From assembly GCA_033851845.1 (NCBI GenBank), contig JAWWOH010000111.1, forward strand, positions 80,015-144,014: 64,000 bases of DNA, in the 5' to 3' direction. Source of the stretch: RYN-124 sp033851845. GTDB lineage: Bacteria > Actinomycetota > Actinomycetes > Mycobacteriales > SCTD01. Both the position numbers and the translations under genes were made by a program. Positions 24,237-32,206 of this stretch are shown here, one piece after another. The notes beneath the pieces were generated by a model, which saw nothing but the letters and a program-made list of their open reading frames with translations, had not been told where the DNA came from and ran no database searches. How positions within the stretch are numbered: the stretch's first letter is position 1; each line of letters begins with the position of its first letter.

Positions 24237-24946
24237 CACGCCTCGCCCGCTGGCAGCAGCCGCGCCTCGACGCGTGTCTCACCGTCGACGCCGACCCGCC
24301 AGGCGGACGCGCTCTCGCGATCCCGAACGGCTTCGTGCAGCTCGGTGCCCACGTAGTGCAGCCCCACGCCGTCGTCGGCGGCGTAGCCGGGCGGGAGCGT
24401 GCCTTCGGCAACGAGCCGCTGGTAGAGCGGCCGGCGGCGCTCTTCGGAGTCGTAGTGCGGGCAGTTCGAGCCCGGGATCAGGGCGAGGCCGTCGGACCAC
24501 GGGCGCAGCTCCGGTCCGAACGAGTCCGTCGTACCGCCGGTGTGCCAGCACAGCGAGCCGGCGCTGACGCCGAACAGCACGACGCCCGCTTCCCATGCCT
24601 CCCGGAAGATCGCATCGAGCCCGTGCAGCCGCCAGAGCACCATCAGCCCGGCGACCGACCCGCCGCCCACGTAGATCGCGTCCTGGGCGAGCAGGTGCTT
24701 GCGCAGGTCGTCGACGTTGGGCATCGGCAGGACCGCGACGTGGCTGGCCTGCTCCGGCCGCTCGGACCACGCGGCGTACCAGTTCGCGATCCGGGCTGTG
24801 TCATCGCCGGTGGCGGTGAACAGCCCGCAGACCTTCGGTGCCGCCTTGCCCGTGAGGGACAGCGCGTGGTCCATGAGCGGTCCGGGCCGCCAGCCGTAGC
24901 GCTCTGTCGGCGAGAAGCCGCCGCCGCCGATCGCGAGGATGTTCAC
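24236..24946 (-). CDS. Peptidase S51 (dipeptidase E-like)
   Basis: 236 residues of the S51 family, cytosolic, cleaving Asp-X dipeptides or related substrates. AIYVGGGSVAGLM and LFGVSAGSLCWH (the nucleophile Ser in VSAGS) are clear, and PHYDSEERRRPLYQ and LHYVGTELHE follow. Starts with GTG; a TACGCT box is 6 nt upstream on the minus strand (24953-24958), so leaderless. It is divergent from the kinase gene. Confidence 0.87.
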   Translation of the reverse strand: MNILAIGGGGFSPTERYGWRPGPLMDHALSLTGKAAPKVCGLFTATGDDTARIANWYAAWSERPEQASHVAVLPMPNVDDLRKHLLAQDAIYVGGGSVAGLMVLWRLHGLDAIFREAWEAGVVLFGVSAGSLCWHTGGTTDSFGPELRPWSDGLALIPGSNCPHYDSEERRRPLYQRLVAEGTLPPGYAADDGVGLHYVGTELHEAVRDRESASAWRVGVDGETRVEARLLPAGEA

Positions 24947-24952
24947 CCGCGC

Positions 24953-25004
24953 AGCGTAGGGCTGTGGATATCTCCCGACGTGGTGCTCGTCGCCTCGTTA
25001 CGGT
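24953..25004. promoter_or_regulatory. Divergent leaderless promoters of peptidase and kinase genes
   Basis: Minus-strand TACGCT at 24953-24958 serves the peptidase GTG (24946). Plus-strand TACGGT at 24999-25004 is 7 nt before GTG 25012 of the kinase. Confidence 0.55.
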
Positions 25005-25011
25005 CGCCGAC

Positions 25012-26436
25012 GTGACCGAGGTGTGGGCCCTTCCGGGGTACGACGTGCAGGCGCTGATCGGCTTCGGCGCGACCGGCGAGGTGTGGCGGGCGCGTGAGCT
25101 GTCCACCGGCGAGACGGTCGCCCTCAAGCGGCTGCGTCACGGTGCCGATCCCGTGGCGGTCGAGGCGCTGCGCCGGGAGGCGGCGGTGCTCCGCTCGCTC
25201 GACACGCCGTACGTCGTTCGCCTCCGCGCCGTGCTGGGTGAGGGCGCGGACGCCGTGCTGGTTCTCGACCACGCGGCCGGCGGGTCGCTCGCGGTGTTGC
25301 TGACCCGCCGCGGCAGCCTCGACCCGGCAGAGGTGGTGACCGTCGCGGCGCCCCTGGCCCAGGCGCTCGCGGCGGCCCACGCCTGCGGGCTGGTGCACGG
25401 CGACGTGACCCCCGCGAACATCCTGTTCACCGCCGACGGCATGCCCCTGCTCGCCGACCTCGGGCTGGCGCGCCTAGCCGTCTCCGGAGCGGATGTCCTG
25501 GCGGCGTACGTCGACCCGGCGGTGGCCTCTAGCGGCGAGCCCGACGAGGCCGCGGATGTGTGGGCGCTTGCGGCCGTCTGCCATCACATGCTCAGCGGTA
25601 CGCCCCCGCACGACGGGGAGTCTGCCAGCACGCTCGACGCCGCCCGGGTCGGGACACGCGCCCCACTTGGCCTGCTCGCACCCGCTGCGCCGCGCGCGCT
25701 GGTCTCCGCGATCGAGCACGCGCTGCAGCCCGACACCACCCTGCGGCCCGACGCGGGGGCCTTCGCGTCGGCGCTTCGACGGTCGCACGCGGCTGCGCCG
25801 GTGCGGCTGGTTGACGCAGTGCCGGTAGCGGCGCCTGGGCCCGCGGTGCGGCCAGCGCCCGAGGTGCATCCGGTGGCACCGACCGGACCCGGCGTCGCCG
25901 GCCCCTCGCGCCGACGCTTGGCCCTGGCGGGTGCTGCCCTGCTCCTCGTTGTCGTCGCAGCGGTTGCCGGCTGGCTGTCCGGACGGTCCGGCCCGGTGCA
26001 GCTCACATCGGTCGAGGCGGCTACTCCGGCCCCGTCGCCGTCGGTCGCCGCCGGAAGTCAGAGCTGGTCGTCGGTGCTCGACTTACTCGACCGGGCGCGC
26101 GCGGACGCGTTCGCGGCCGGCGACCCAGCCCGGCTCGCCAACGTCTATGCGCCGGGGTCACCGTTGCTCAGCGCCGACCGGGCCGCCATGGCCCGGCTCG
26201 CTGCGGCCGGTCAGCGGGCGCGCGGCGTGCGGCACACCATCCGGTCACTTGCCGTGTCGGCCCACGACTCGCACGTGGCGGTCCTTCGGGTCGTCGACGA
26301 GCTGGCGGCGTACCAGGTCGTCGACGGTGCCGGCCGGGTCGTGTCTCGCGCCGCGCCACGCACCCAAGCTGCGTTCGCCGTACGCCTGGTGAGCACACCG
26401 GCCGGCTGGCGGCTGCAGTCGATCACGCCGGCGTAA
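25012..26436 (+). CDS. Receptor-like Ser/Thr protein kinase, non-RD type
   Basis: 474 residues. Kinase domain at about 10-260: Gly loop GFGATGEV (17-24), Lys39 in VALKRL, catalytic HGDVTPAN with Asp131 and Asn136, and DLG (Asp149) instead of DFG. The usual Arg of HRD is Gly, so it is a non-RD kinase. Proline-rich juxtamembrane segment, one transmembrane span (about 302-322), then an extracytoplasmic domain (about 340-474) resembling a small NTF2/TolA-like sensor. Start 25012 is chosen over GTG 24964 because TACGGT lies 7 nt upstream. No PASTA repeats. Confidence 0.85.
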   Translation: MTEVWALPGYDVQALIGFGATGEVWRARELSTGETVALKRLRHGADPVAVEALRREAAVLRSLDTPYVVRLRAVLGEGADAVLVLDHAAGGSLAVLLTRRGSLDPAEVVTVAAPLAQALAAAHACGLVHGDVTPANILFTADGMPLLADLGLARLAVSGADVLAAYVDPAVASSGEPDEAADVWALAAVCHHMLSGTPPHDGESASTLDAARVGTRAPLGLLAPAAPRALVSAIEHALQPDTTLRPDAGAFASALRRSHAAAPVRLVDAVPVAAPGPAVRPAPEVHPVAPTGPGVAGPSRRRLALAGAALLLVVVAAVAGWLSGRSGPVQLTSVEAATPAPSPSVAAGSQSWSSVLDLLDRARADAFAAGDPARLANVYAPGSPLLSADRAAMARLAAAGQRARGVRHTIRSLAVSAHDSHVAVLRVVDELAAYQVVDGAGRVVSRAAPRTQAAFAVRLVSTPAGWRLQSITPA

Positions 26437-27316
26437 GCATCGCGGCGAGCGCCGCATCGAGCTCGCTGTGCACGAAGGTGAAGCCGGTGCGGGCCAGGAC
26501 GGCGGGTGCGAGGCGCTGTCCGATCAACACGCCCTCGGAAGCGAACGGGCCGAGCGCTGCCTTCAGCGCGAAGCCCGGCACCGGCACCGGGAACGTCGGA
26601 CGGTGGACGGCGCGGTTGATCGCCCGCGTCAGCTCGGCGTTTGTCGCGGGGTTCGGTCCGACCAGGTTGACCGGGCCGGCGACAGCTGCGGTGAGCAGGT
26701 GGGTGATGGCGCGCACCTCGTCGGACAGGGTGATCCAGCTCATCCACTGCCGGCCGCTGCCGAGCGGGGCGCCGAGACCCAGCCTGGCGACCTGCACCTG
26801 CTTCCTGAGCCCGAGCGCGTCCTCGGCCAGCACGTAGCCGGTGCGCAGGTGCGACACCCGCGCAGTGCCCTCGGCGGGCTGTGTCGCGTCTTCCCACTCG
26901 CGGCAGACCTCTGCGAGGAAGCCCTCGCCGGTGGGCCCGGTCTCGTCGGTGAGGCGATCGCCGGTGTCGCCGTACCAGCCGACCGCGCTCGCGCTCAGTA
27001 GCACGGTGGGATGGCCGCTCGCGGCGATCGCCTCGGCGACGGCAGTGGTCCCGTCGACCCGGCTGCGCAGGATCTTGTCCTTGTACGACGGCGTCCAACG
27101 CTTGTCCGCGACGCCTGCACCGGCGAGATGCACGACTGCGTCGACGTCCTCGAGCAGCGCGGGATCGAGCCGCCGCGCGGAGGGGTCCCAGGTCCGTTCG
27201 TCACGGGCCTTCGCGGTACCGCGCACGAAGCGCACGACGTCGTGGCCCGTCTCGCGCAGGTGCGGCACGAGAGCCGACCCGATCAGCCCCGACGCACCCG
27301 TGACCGCAACCCTCAT
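26423..27316 (-). CDS. TIGR01777-family NAD-dependent epimerase-like protein
   Basis: 297 residues, extended SDR fold. Nucleotide site TGASGLIGSALVPHLRETGH, then VVHLAGAGVADKRW, SASAVGWYGDTGD and a C-terminal DUF1731-like part (FPVPVPGFALKAALGPFASEGVLIGQRLAP). The family is conserved beside the sucB/lipB cluster in actinobacteria (Rv2216). Substrate unknown. ATG 27316 begins the MRVAVTGASG motif; a longer frame to 27352 is less likely. Overlaps the end of the converging kinase gene by 14 bp. Confidence 0.87.
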   Translation of the reverse strand: MRVAVTGASGLIGSALVPHLRETGHDVVRFVRGTAKARDERTWDPSARRLDPALLEDVDAVVHLAGAGVADKRWTPSYKDKILRSRVDGTTAVAEAIAASGHPTVLLSASAVGWYGDTGDRLTDETGPTGEGFLAEVCREWEDATQPAEGTARVSHLRTGYVLAEDALGLRKQVQVARLGLGAPLGSGRQWMSWITLSDEVRAITHLLTAAVAGPVNLVGPNPATNAELTRAINRAVHRPTFPVPVPGFALKAALGPFASEGVLIGQRLAPAVLARTGFTFVHSELDAALAAMLTPA

Positions 27317-27389
27317 GGGTTCATGTTCGTCCGCGCGGCTCGCGCGGTTCATCCGGGGTCACGGTCTCCCTGCCGACATGGTCCTGGGG

Positions 27390-28823
27390 CTAGAGGCCGA
27401 GCTCGGCGGCGAAGTCGCCTTCCTCGAGGCGCTCCTTCACAGTGACCAGGAAGCGAGCGGCGTCGGCGCCGTCGACGATGCGGTGGTCGTAGGTCAGCGC
27501 GAGGTAGACCATCGACCGGATCGCGACGACCCCGCCCAGCTCAGGGTCCTCGACGACGACGGCGCGCTTCACGACGCTGCCGGTGCCGAGGATGCCGACC
27601 TGCGGCTGGTTGATGATCGGTGTGTCGAACAGCGCGCCGCGCGAGCCGGTGTTGGTCAGCGTGAACGTGCCACCGCCGAGCTCGTCCGGCGTCACCTTGT
27701 TCGTGCGGGTGCGCTCCGCCAGGTCGGCGATCTTGCGGGCCATGCCGGCGAGGTTGAGGTCGCCCGCGCCGTGGATGACCGGGACGAGGAGACCGCGCTC
27801 CGTGTCGACGGCGATACCCAGGTGCTCGCCGTCGTGGTAGGTGACCGTGCCGGCAGCCTGATCGATGCTCGAGTTCACGACCGGGTGTGCCTTCAGCGCC
27901 TCGACCGTCGCGAGCGCGAAGAACGGCAGGAACGACAGCTTCACGCCCTCCCGCGCCTCGAACGACAACTTTGCCTGCTGGCGCAGCTTCGCGATGCGGG
28001 TCACGTCGGCCTCGACCACCGTCGTCAGCTGGGCCGACGTCTGCAACGACTCCGTCATGCGCGACGCGATGACCTTGCGCAGCCGCGACAGCTCCTCGGT
28101 GCGGCCGCGGACCTGCGCCGGTACCTGAGCAGCGGGTGCCTGGGCAGCGGGTGCCTGGGCAGCGGGTGCCTGGGCGGCGGGTGCCTGGGCAGCGGGGGCG
28201 GGTGCGGTCGCCGCACCCGACTGCTGAGCGGCGTCCAGGACGTCCTGCTTACGGATCCGGCCGCCGACTCCCGTGCCCTGCAGCCGGGCGAGGTCGACGC
28301 CGTGCTCGGCGGCGAGCTTGCGGACCAAGGGTGTCACGTACGCGCCCTCGCCGCCGGAGCCGGCCACCGTCGCCGGCTGCGGCACCGGTTGGGGAGCCGG
28401 GGCAGCAGCCTGCGGCGGCGCATCGGCCGGCGCGGGCGGCTCGGCTGCCGGTTCGGCCCGCGATGCCGGTGCCGACTCAGCGGCCGGCTCGGGCTCAGCG
28501 GTCGGCTCGGGCTCAGCGGCCGGTTCGGGCTCAGCCGCCGGCGCGGACTCAGCGGCGGGCGCGCCTGCTGCCTCGCCACCACCCGCTCCGTCGTCGATCG
28601 TCGCGAGCTCGACACCGACCTCGACGGTCTCGTCCTCCTGCACCTTGATCGACGTCACGACGCCCGCGGCGGGGGAGGGGATCTCGGTGTCGACCTTGTC
28701 GGTGGAGACCTCGAGCAGAGGCTCGTCGGCCTCCACCCGCTCGCCCTCCTTCTTCAGCCAGCGGGTGACGGTGCCCTCGGTGACGCTCTCGCCGAGGCGC
28801 GGCATGGTGACGGAGACGGCCAT
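27390..28823 (-). CDS. sucB: Dihydrolipoamide acyltransferase E2 (2-oxoglutarate/pyruvate complex)
   Basis: 477 residues. One lipoyl domain with the lipoylated Lys in DKVDTEIP (near 43), a Pro/Ala/Glu linker of repeated units, an E3-binding domain (YVTPLVRKLAAEHGVDLARLQGTG), a second linker of APAAQ repeats, and a catalytic domain ending DHRIVDGADAARFL (His and Asp of the acyltransferase site). In mycobacteria this E2 (DlaT, Rv2215) serves pyruvate dehydrogenase and more; here one lipoyl domain is seen where two or three are frequent. lpdA is 32 bp upstream on the same strand, an E3-E2 pair. Confidence 0.93.
   Translation of the reverse strand: MAVSVTMPRLGESVTEGTVTRWLKKEGERVEADEPLLEVSTDKVDTEIPSPAAGVVTSIKVQEDETVEVGVELATIDDGAGGGEAAGAPAAESAPAAEPEPAAEPEPTAEPEPAAESAPASRAEPAAEPPAPADAPPQAAAPAPQPVPQPATVAGSGGEGAYVTPLVRKLAAEHGVDLARLQGTGVGGRIRKQDVLDAAQQSGAATAPAPAAQAPAAQAPAAQAPAAQAPAAQVPAQVRGRTEELSRLRKVIASRMTESLQTSAQLTTVVEADVTRIAKLRQQAKLSFEAREGVKLSFLPFFALATVEALKAHPVVNSSIDQAAGTVTYHDGEHLGIAVDTERGLLVPVIHGAGDLNLAGMARKIADLAERTRTNKVTPDELGGGTFTLTNTGSRGALFDTPIINQPQVGILGTGSVVKRAVVVEDPELGGVVAIRSMVYLALTYDHRIVDGADAARFLVTVKERLEEGDFAAELGL
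28129..28199. repeat. 15-bp tandem repeats in sucB linker
   Basis: Units at 28129-28143, 28144-28158, 28159-28173 and 28174-28188 (one base differs in the last), plus a partial fifth. On the coding strand they give the Ala-Pro-Ala-Ala-Gln linker. The unit is in frame, so a length-variable site. Confidence 0.9.
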
Positions 28824-28855
28824 GAGGTCGAAGTGCTCCTAGCTGGTGGCGGTGC

Positions 28856-30238
28856 CTACGAGTGGGAGTGCAAGGGCTTGCCGGCCAGGGCGAGATGCGC
28901 CTCGCCGACCGCCTCGGACATCGTCGGGTGCGGGTGGATCAGCTGGGCGACCTCGGCGGGCAAGGCCTCCCAGTTGGTGATGAGCTGCGCCTCTGCGATG
29001 AGCTCGCCGACCCGCTCGCCGACCATGTGCACGCCGAGCACGGGGCCGTCCTTGGCAGCGATCACCTTCACCGCTCCGGCCGTACCGAGGATGCGCGCCT
29101 TGCCGTTGCCGGCCAGGTCGTACGTCGCCTCCACCACGTCGTAGCCGCGCTCCTTGGCCATCTTCGACGTGATGCCGACCGACGCCACCTCGGGGTGCGA
29201 GTAGGTGACGCGGGGCACTCCGTCGTAGTCGACCGGCGTGACGGGCAGTCCGGCCAGCCGCTCGGCGACGAGGATCCCCTCGGCGAAGCCCACGTGCGCC
29301 AGTTGCAGCGTCGGGATCAGGTCGCCCACGGCGCTGATGGTCGGCACGTTGGTCTGGCAGTAGGCGTCGACCTTGACGAAGCCGCGCTCCATCTCGAGCC
29401 CGACCTGCTCGTAGCCCAGGTCCTTCGACACCGGTCCGCGCCCGATGGCGACGAGCAGCAGCTCAGCCTCGATGGTCTTGCCGCCCTCGAGGTGCACGCG
29501 TACGCCCGTGTCGGTGTGCTCGACCCGCTCGAAGCGAGCGTTGAGCTCCTGCTTGATCCCGCGCTTGCGGAACGCGCGCTCGAGCAGCTTCGAGGACGAC
29601 TCCTCCTCGAGCGGCACCAGGTGCGGGAGTGCCTCGACGATCGTCACGTCGGAGCCGAACGACGACCAGACGGATGCGAACTCGCAGCCGATCGCGCCGG
29701 CCCCGAGGATGACGACCGAGCCCGGGATCGTGTCGAAGCCGAGCGCGTCGTCGCTCGTCACGACCCGCTCGTGGTCGAGCTCGAGGCCGGGGATGGAGCG
29801 GGGGACCGATCCGGTGGCGAGCAGCACGTGCTTGGCCTCGATCCGGCGGCCGTCCACCTCGACGGCGGTCGGTGAGACGAGCGTGCCGGTGCCCTGGACC
29901 GTCTCGATGTTGCGGCTCTTCACCAGCCCGGTCAGCCCCTTGTAGAGGCCCTCGACGACCTTGCCCTTGTAGGCGTTGACCGCAGCCATGTCCACCGACT
30001 CGAACGTCCCCTTGACGCCGAACTGCGCGGCTTCCTTGATCACGTCGACCGTCTCGGCCGAGTGCAGCAGGGCCTTGGTCGGGATGCAGCCGCGGTGCAG
30101 GCAGGTGCCGCCCACCTTGTCGCGCTCGATCATCACCACGGTCATGCCGAGCTCGGACGCGCGCAGCGCGGCGGCGTAGCCCCCGCTGCCGCCGCCGAGG
30201 ACGACCAGGTCGACGGGGCCGCTGGCTGGCTGGGTCAC
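28856..30238 (-). CDS. lpdA: Dihydrolipoyl dehydrogenase E3
   Basis: 460 residues. FAD site VVLGGGSGGYAAALRA, redox disulfide GGTCLHRGCIPTKALL, NAD-binding GAGAIGCEFASVWSSFG, and the interface motif HPHPTMSEAVGEAHL with the catalytic His. Re-oxidises dihydrolipoyl groups on the adjacent E2 and other lipoyl complexes. GTG start with GAGGAG upstream. The upstream gap (30239-30374) holds the divergent promoters. Confidence 0.95.
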   Translation of the reverse strand: MTQPASGPVDLVVLGGGSGGYAAALRASELGMTVVMIERDKVGGTCLHRGCIPTKALLHSAETVDVIKEAAQFGVKGTFESVDMAAVNAYKGKVVEGLYKGLTGLVKSRNIETVQGTGTLVSPTAVEVDGRRIEAKHVLLATGSVPRSIPGLELDHERVVTSDDALGFDTIPGSVVILGAGAIGCEFASVWSSFGSDVTIVEALPHLVPLEEESSSKLLERAFRKRGIKQELNARFERVEHTDTGVRVHLEGGKTIEAELLLVAIGRGPVSKDLGYEQVGLEMERGFVKVDAYCQTNVPTISAVGDLIPTLQLAHVGFAEGILVAERLAGLPVTPVDYDGVPRVTYSHPEVASVGITSKMAKERGYDVVEATYDLAGNGKARILGTAGAVKVIAAKDGPVLGVHMVGERVGELIAEAQLITNWEALPAEVAQLIHPHPTMSEAVGEAHLALAGKPLHSHS

Positions 30239-30374
30239 TGCTGCTCCTCGCAGGTGGCGCGTCGCGCGCGTCGTACAAAGCGATGCTCGGGCATCCTTTC
30301 ACCCAACGGGTACAGGTCGCGACCGCCCCTGCCGCATTCCCGCGGTGGGGTCGCCGGCCGGGGGAGAGGCCACC

Positions 30375-30725
30375 GTGGGGCTGCGAGACCGGCTGACACC
30401 GGGCAGGGGCCGGGACAAGCGGGGTACGCCGAGGCGGGCCCAGTCCGCCGACGTGCAGCATCTCGAGGAGTTCGCCCGCAGCCGCCGGGGCGTCGAGGGC
30501 TTCGTCGAGCCGGAGACCCTCAACACGGCGACGACGCTCGTGCTCGTCGCCGGTGACGGCGAGTGGACCCGCCGGCGGGTCGACTCCCCGAAGGCCGCCT
30601 TCACGCTCGGCCAGCGACTCGGCATCCCGGTGTACGACGTCGCGGCCACCGGCTACCCCGCTCGGATGCGCGAGTGGACGGCGAAGCGGCGCGAGCAGGG
30701 CAAGGGCAGCTCCACCCTGGACTGA
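30375..30725 (+). CDS. Conserved-looking actinobacterial small protein
   Basis: 116 residues with no signal peptide. The core is VEGFVEPETLNTATTLVLVAGDGEWTRRRVDSPKAAFTLGQRLGIPVYDVAATGYPARMREW, an alpha/beta stretch that reads like a small conserved protein. GTG 30375 has a GGGGAGAGG site at the right distance. Divergent from lpdA and followed by a strong terminator. Function unknown. Confidence 0.75.
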   Translation: MGLRDRLTPGRGRDKRGTPRRAQSADVQHLEEFARSRRGVEGFVEPETLNTATTLVLVAGDGEWTRRRVDSPKAAFTLGQRLGIPVYDVAATGYPARMREWTAKRREQGKGSSTLD

Positions 30726-30737
30726 CAGCCCGCAACG

Positions 30738-30770
30738 CGACGAAGCCCGGCCGAGGGCCGGGCTTCGTCG
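30738..30770. terminator. Perfect 15-bp terminator hairpin, bidirectional
   Basis: Arms 30738-30752 and 30756-30770 are perfectly complementary around a 3-nt loop. It lies between the converging genes ending at 30725 and 30800. Confidence 0.88.
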
Positions 30771-30799
30771 TAGGCGGGTCTGTCGGCCTGGCGGGCGGA

Positions 30800-31369
30800 T
30801 CAGCCCTTGCCGTGCTTGTGCGAGCCGGACGTGCCGTGCCGGCTGGCGTGGGTGGCCGCGGTTCCCGAGTCGCTGTCGTCGTCGCCGCTCGCGTCCCCGT
30901 CGGTCTCGTGCTCGTCGGCGTGGTCACCGGACTCGGTCGCCGTGGTCGTCGTCGGGGCGGCCGTGTCGTCGCCGCCCTTCGGGCAGCTGTGCGCCGCCTC
31001 GGAGACCGCCTTGCCGTGGTCGCGACCGACCTTGCTCTTGTCGTGTGCGACGGCCGAGACGCAGGCCCCGTGCGAGCCCTGCGTGCCCTTGGGGGTGCTG
31101 TCGGGCGCTTCGGAGGATGCGCTCGGGACAGGGATCGTCGCGGTGGAGGTGTCGCTCACCGTCGTCAACGGGGTGATCGTGACGGCGTCGGGCGAGGGCG
31201 ACGTCGTCGCCGTGACGGCGGTGTCGCTCGAGCCGGCGCCGCTCGAGGTCGAGTCGGCGACCTGCTGGAAGGCGACGGCGGAGCCGCCGGCGACGAGGGC
31301 AGCGCCGGCAGCCGCCGCGAGGGCGAGTTTGGCGTTGGTCGTTGCGGCGGAGAGCAGCTTGTCGAGCAT
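30800..31369 (-). CDS. Membrane-anchored or secreted low-complexity protein (paralog A)
   Basis: 189 residues. N-terminus MLDKLLSAATTNAKLALAAAAGAALVAGGSAVAF gives a signal-anchor, followed by a Ser/Thr/Pro/Asp-rich region. A conserved core reads GSHGACVSAVA...DHGKAVSEAAHSCP with two Cys. It is paralogous to the next gene upstream on the strand, and both share the upstream element GTAAC-N-TGCCGATG-N-AGTC. The His/Gly-rich C-terminus could bind metal. Unknown function. Confidence 0.75.
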   Translation of the reverse strand: MLDKLLSAATTNAKLALAAAAGAALVAGGSAVAFQQVADSTSSGAGSSDTAVTATTSPSPDAVTITPLTTVSDTSTATIPVPSASSEAPDSTPKGTQGSHGACVSAVAHDKSKVGRDHGKAVSEAAHSCPKGGDDTAAPTTTTATESGDHADEHETDGDASGDDDSDSGTAATHASRHGTSGSHKHGKG

Positions 31370-31401
31370 CGGATGAACCTCCAGGGCCGGGGTCGGTCAC
31401 G

Positions 31402-31433
31402 GACTCCATCGGCATCTGGTCACTCTGTGTTAC
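31402..31433 (-). promoter_or_regulatory. ECF-like promoter of paralog A
   Basis: On the minus strand GTAAC (31429-31433) and TGCCGATGGAGTC (31402-31414) are spaced by 14 bases. The same pair occurs 5' of paralog B. GGAGGTT lies between it and the start. Confidence 0.55.
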
Positions 31434-31546
31434 CGCTTTTGCCAGACCGTCATCCGTTCGGCCTACTGACGTCCGGGCGTAACGCGGGCAAACAGCCGCA
31501 ATGTCACGCTCGGTAACGCTCATGGCTGGGTGCGCAGACATGACGA

Positions 31547-31575
31547 AGCCCGGCCCCGAGGAAGCGGGCCGGGCT
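31547..31575 (-). terminator. Hairpin terminator after paralog B
   Basis: Arms 31547-31556 and 31566-31575 (10 bp, GC-only plus one AT pair) around a 9-nt loop, about 20 bp after the stop at 31594 on the minus strand. Its stem shares the AGCCCGGCC core with the hairpin at 30738. Confidence 0.75.
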
Positions 31576-31593
31576 CGGTCGGGCGTGCCAGGC

Positions 31594-32127
31594 CTAGGGG
31601 TGCGTGCTCGACTGGTTGTGGGTGCCGGAGTGGGTCGTGCCCTGGCTGCCGGCGTCGGCGGGGCGGCCGGGGGCGGTCGGCTTGTGCGCCTTGCCGGCCG
31701 CCTTCTTGTCCGCGGCGGCCTTGCGCGCCGCGGCGCTCTTCGCGTTGCCGGTGCCGGGGCAGCTCTTGGCTGCGGCGCTGACCAGTGCGCCGTGATCGCC
31801 GGGCTGCGCATCGGCTGACGGTGAGGCCGTTGCCACGGCCGACACGCACGCGCCGTGCACGCCCTGCGTGGCACCGCTGTCGCTGTCGGCAGCGTCGGCG
31901 TCCGGGGCCTCCGGCGCCTCCGTTGCCTCCGTTGCCTCGTCGCTGTCGCTCTTGGGCGTTGCGTGCTGGTTCGGGTGGTCGGCCGCGGCGGCCGGGGGCG
32001 TGTCGGAGGTCGATGCCACCTGGGTCACCGCGACTGCGCCGCCGCCCGCGACGAGCGCCGCGCCGATGGCGCCGGCGACCGCCAGCTTGGCGTTTGCGGC
32101 GACCGTGGTCAGGAGCTTGTCGAGCAT
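31594..32127 (-). CDS. Membrane-anchored or secreted low-complexity protein (paralog B)
   Basis: 177 residues. MLDKLLTTVAANAKLAVAGAIGAALVAGGGAVAVTQVA is nearly the same signal-anchor as paralog A. An acidic low-complexity stretch follows, then GVHGACVSAVA...DHGALVSAAAKSCPG with two Cys, and a Lys/Ala/Pro and Ser/His-rich tail. The ATG has GGAGG upstream. Its promoter element matches that of paralog A. Tandem duplication is the simplest origin. Confidence 0.75.
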   Translation of the reverse strand: MLDKLLTTVAANAKLAVAGAIGAALVAGGGAVAVTQVASTSDTPPAAAADHPNQHATPKSDSDEATEATEAPEAPDADAADSDSGATQGVHGACVSAVATASPSADAQPGDHGALVSAAAKSCPGTGNAKSAAARKAAADKKAAGKAHKPTAPGRPADAGSQGTTHSGTHNQSSTHP

Positions 32128-32157
32128 GGCGTACCTCCGAAGGGGTCCTGTGTTGTC

Positions 32158-32188
32158 GACTACATCGGCACCGGTCCGGCCGCGTTAC
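32158..32188 (-). promoter_or_regulatory. ECF-like promoter of paralog B
   Basis: On the minus strand GTAAC (32184-32188) and TGCCGATGTAGTC (32158-32170) are spaced by 13 bases, matching the element upstream of paralog A. Confidence 0.55.
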
Positions 32189-32206
32189 AGGTTTTTCCCG
32201 GTCGGG

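Larger units (their letters stand above)
31370..31593. other. Gap between the two secreted paralogs
   Basis: About 220 bp with the promoter of paralog A (31402-31433) and the terminator of paralog B (31547-31575). Two more GTAAC pentamers sit on the plus strand at about 31470 and 31513 but are not followed by a gene. No coding frame seen. Confidence 0.5.

Noticed and set aside
26841..29144. 767-codon plus-strand frame opposite sucB
   Set aside because: Shadow of sucB and its repeats (Gly/Ser/Leu repeats mirror the APAAQ linker).
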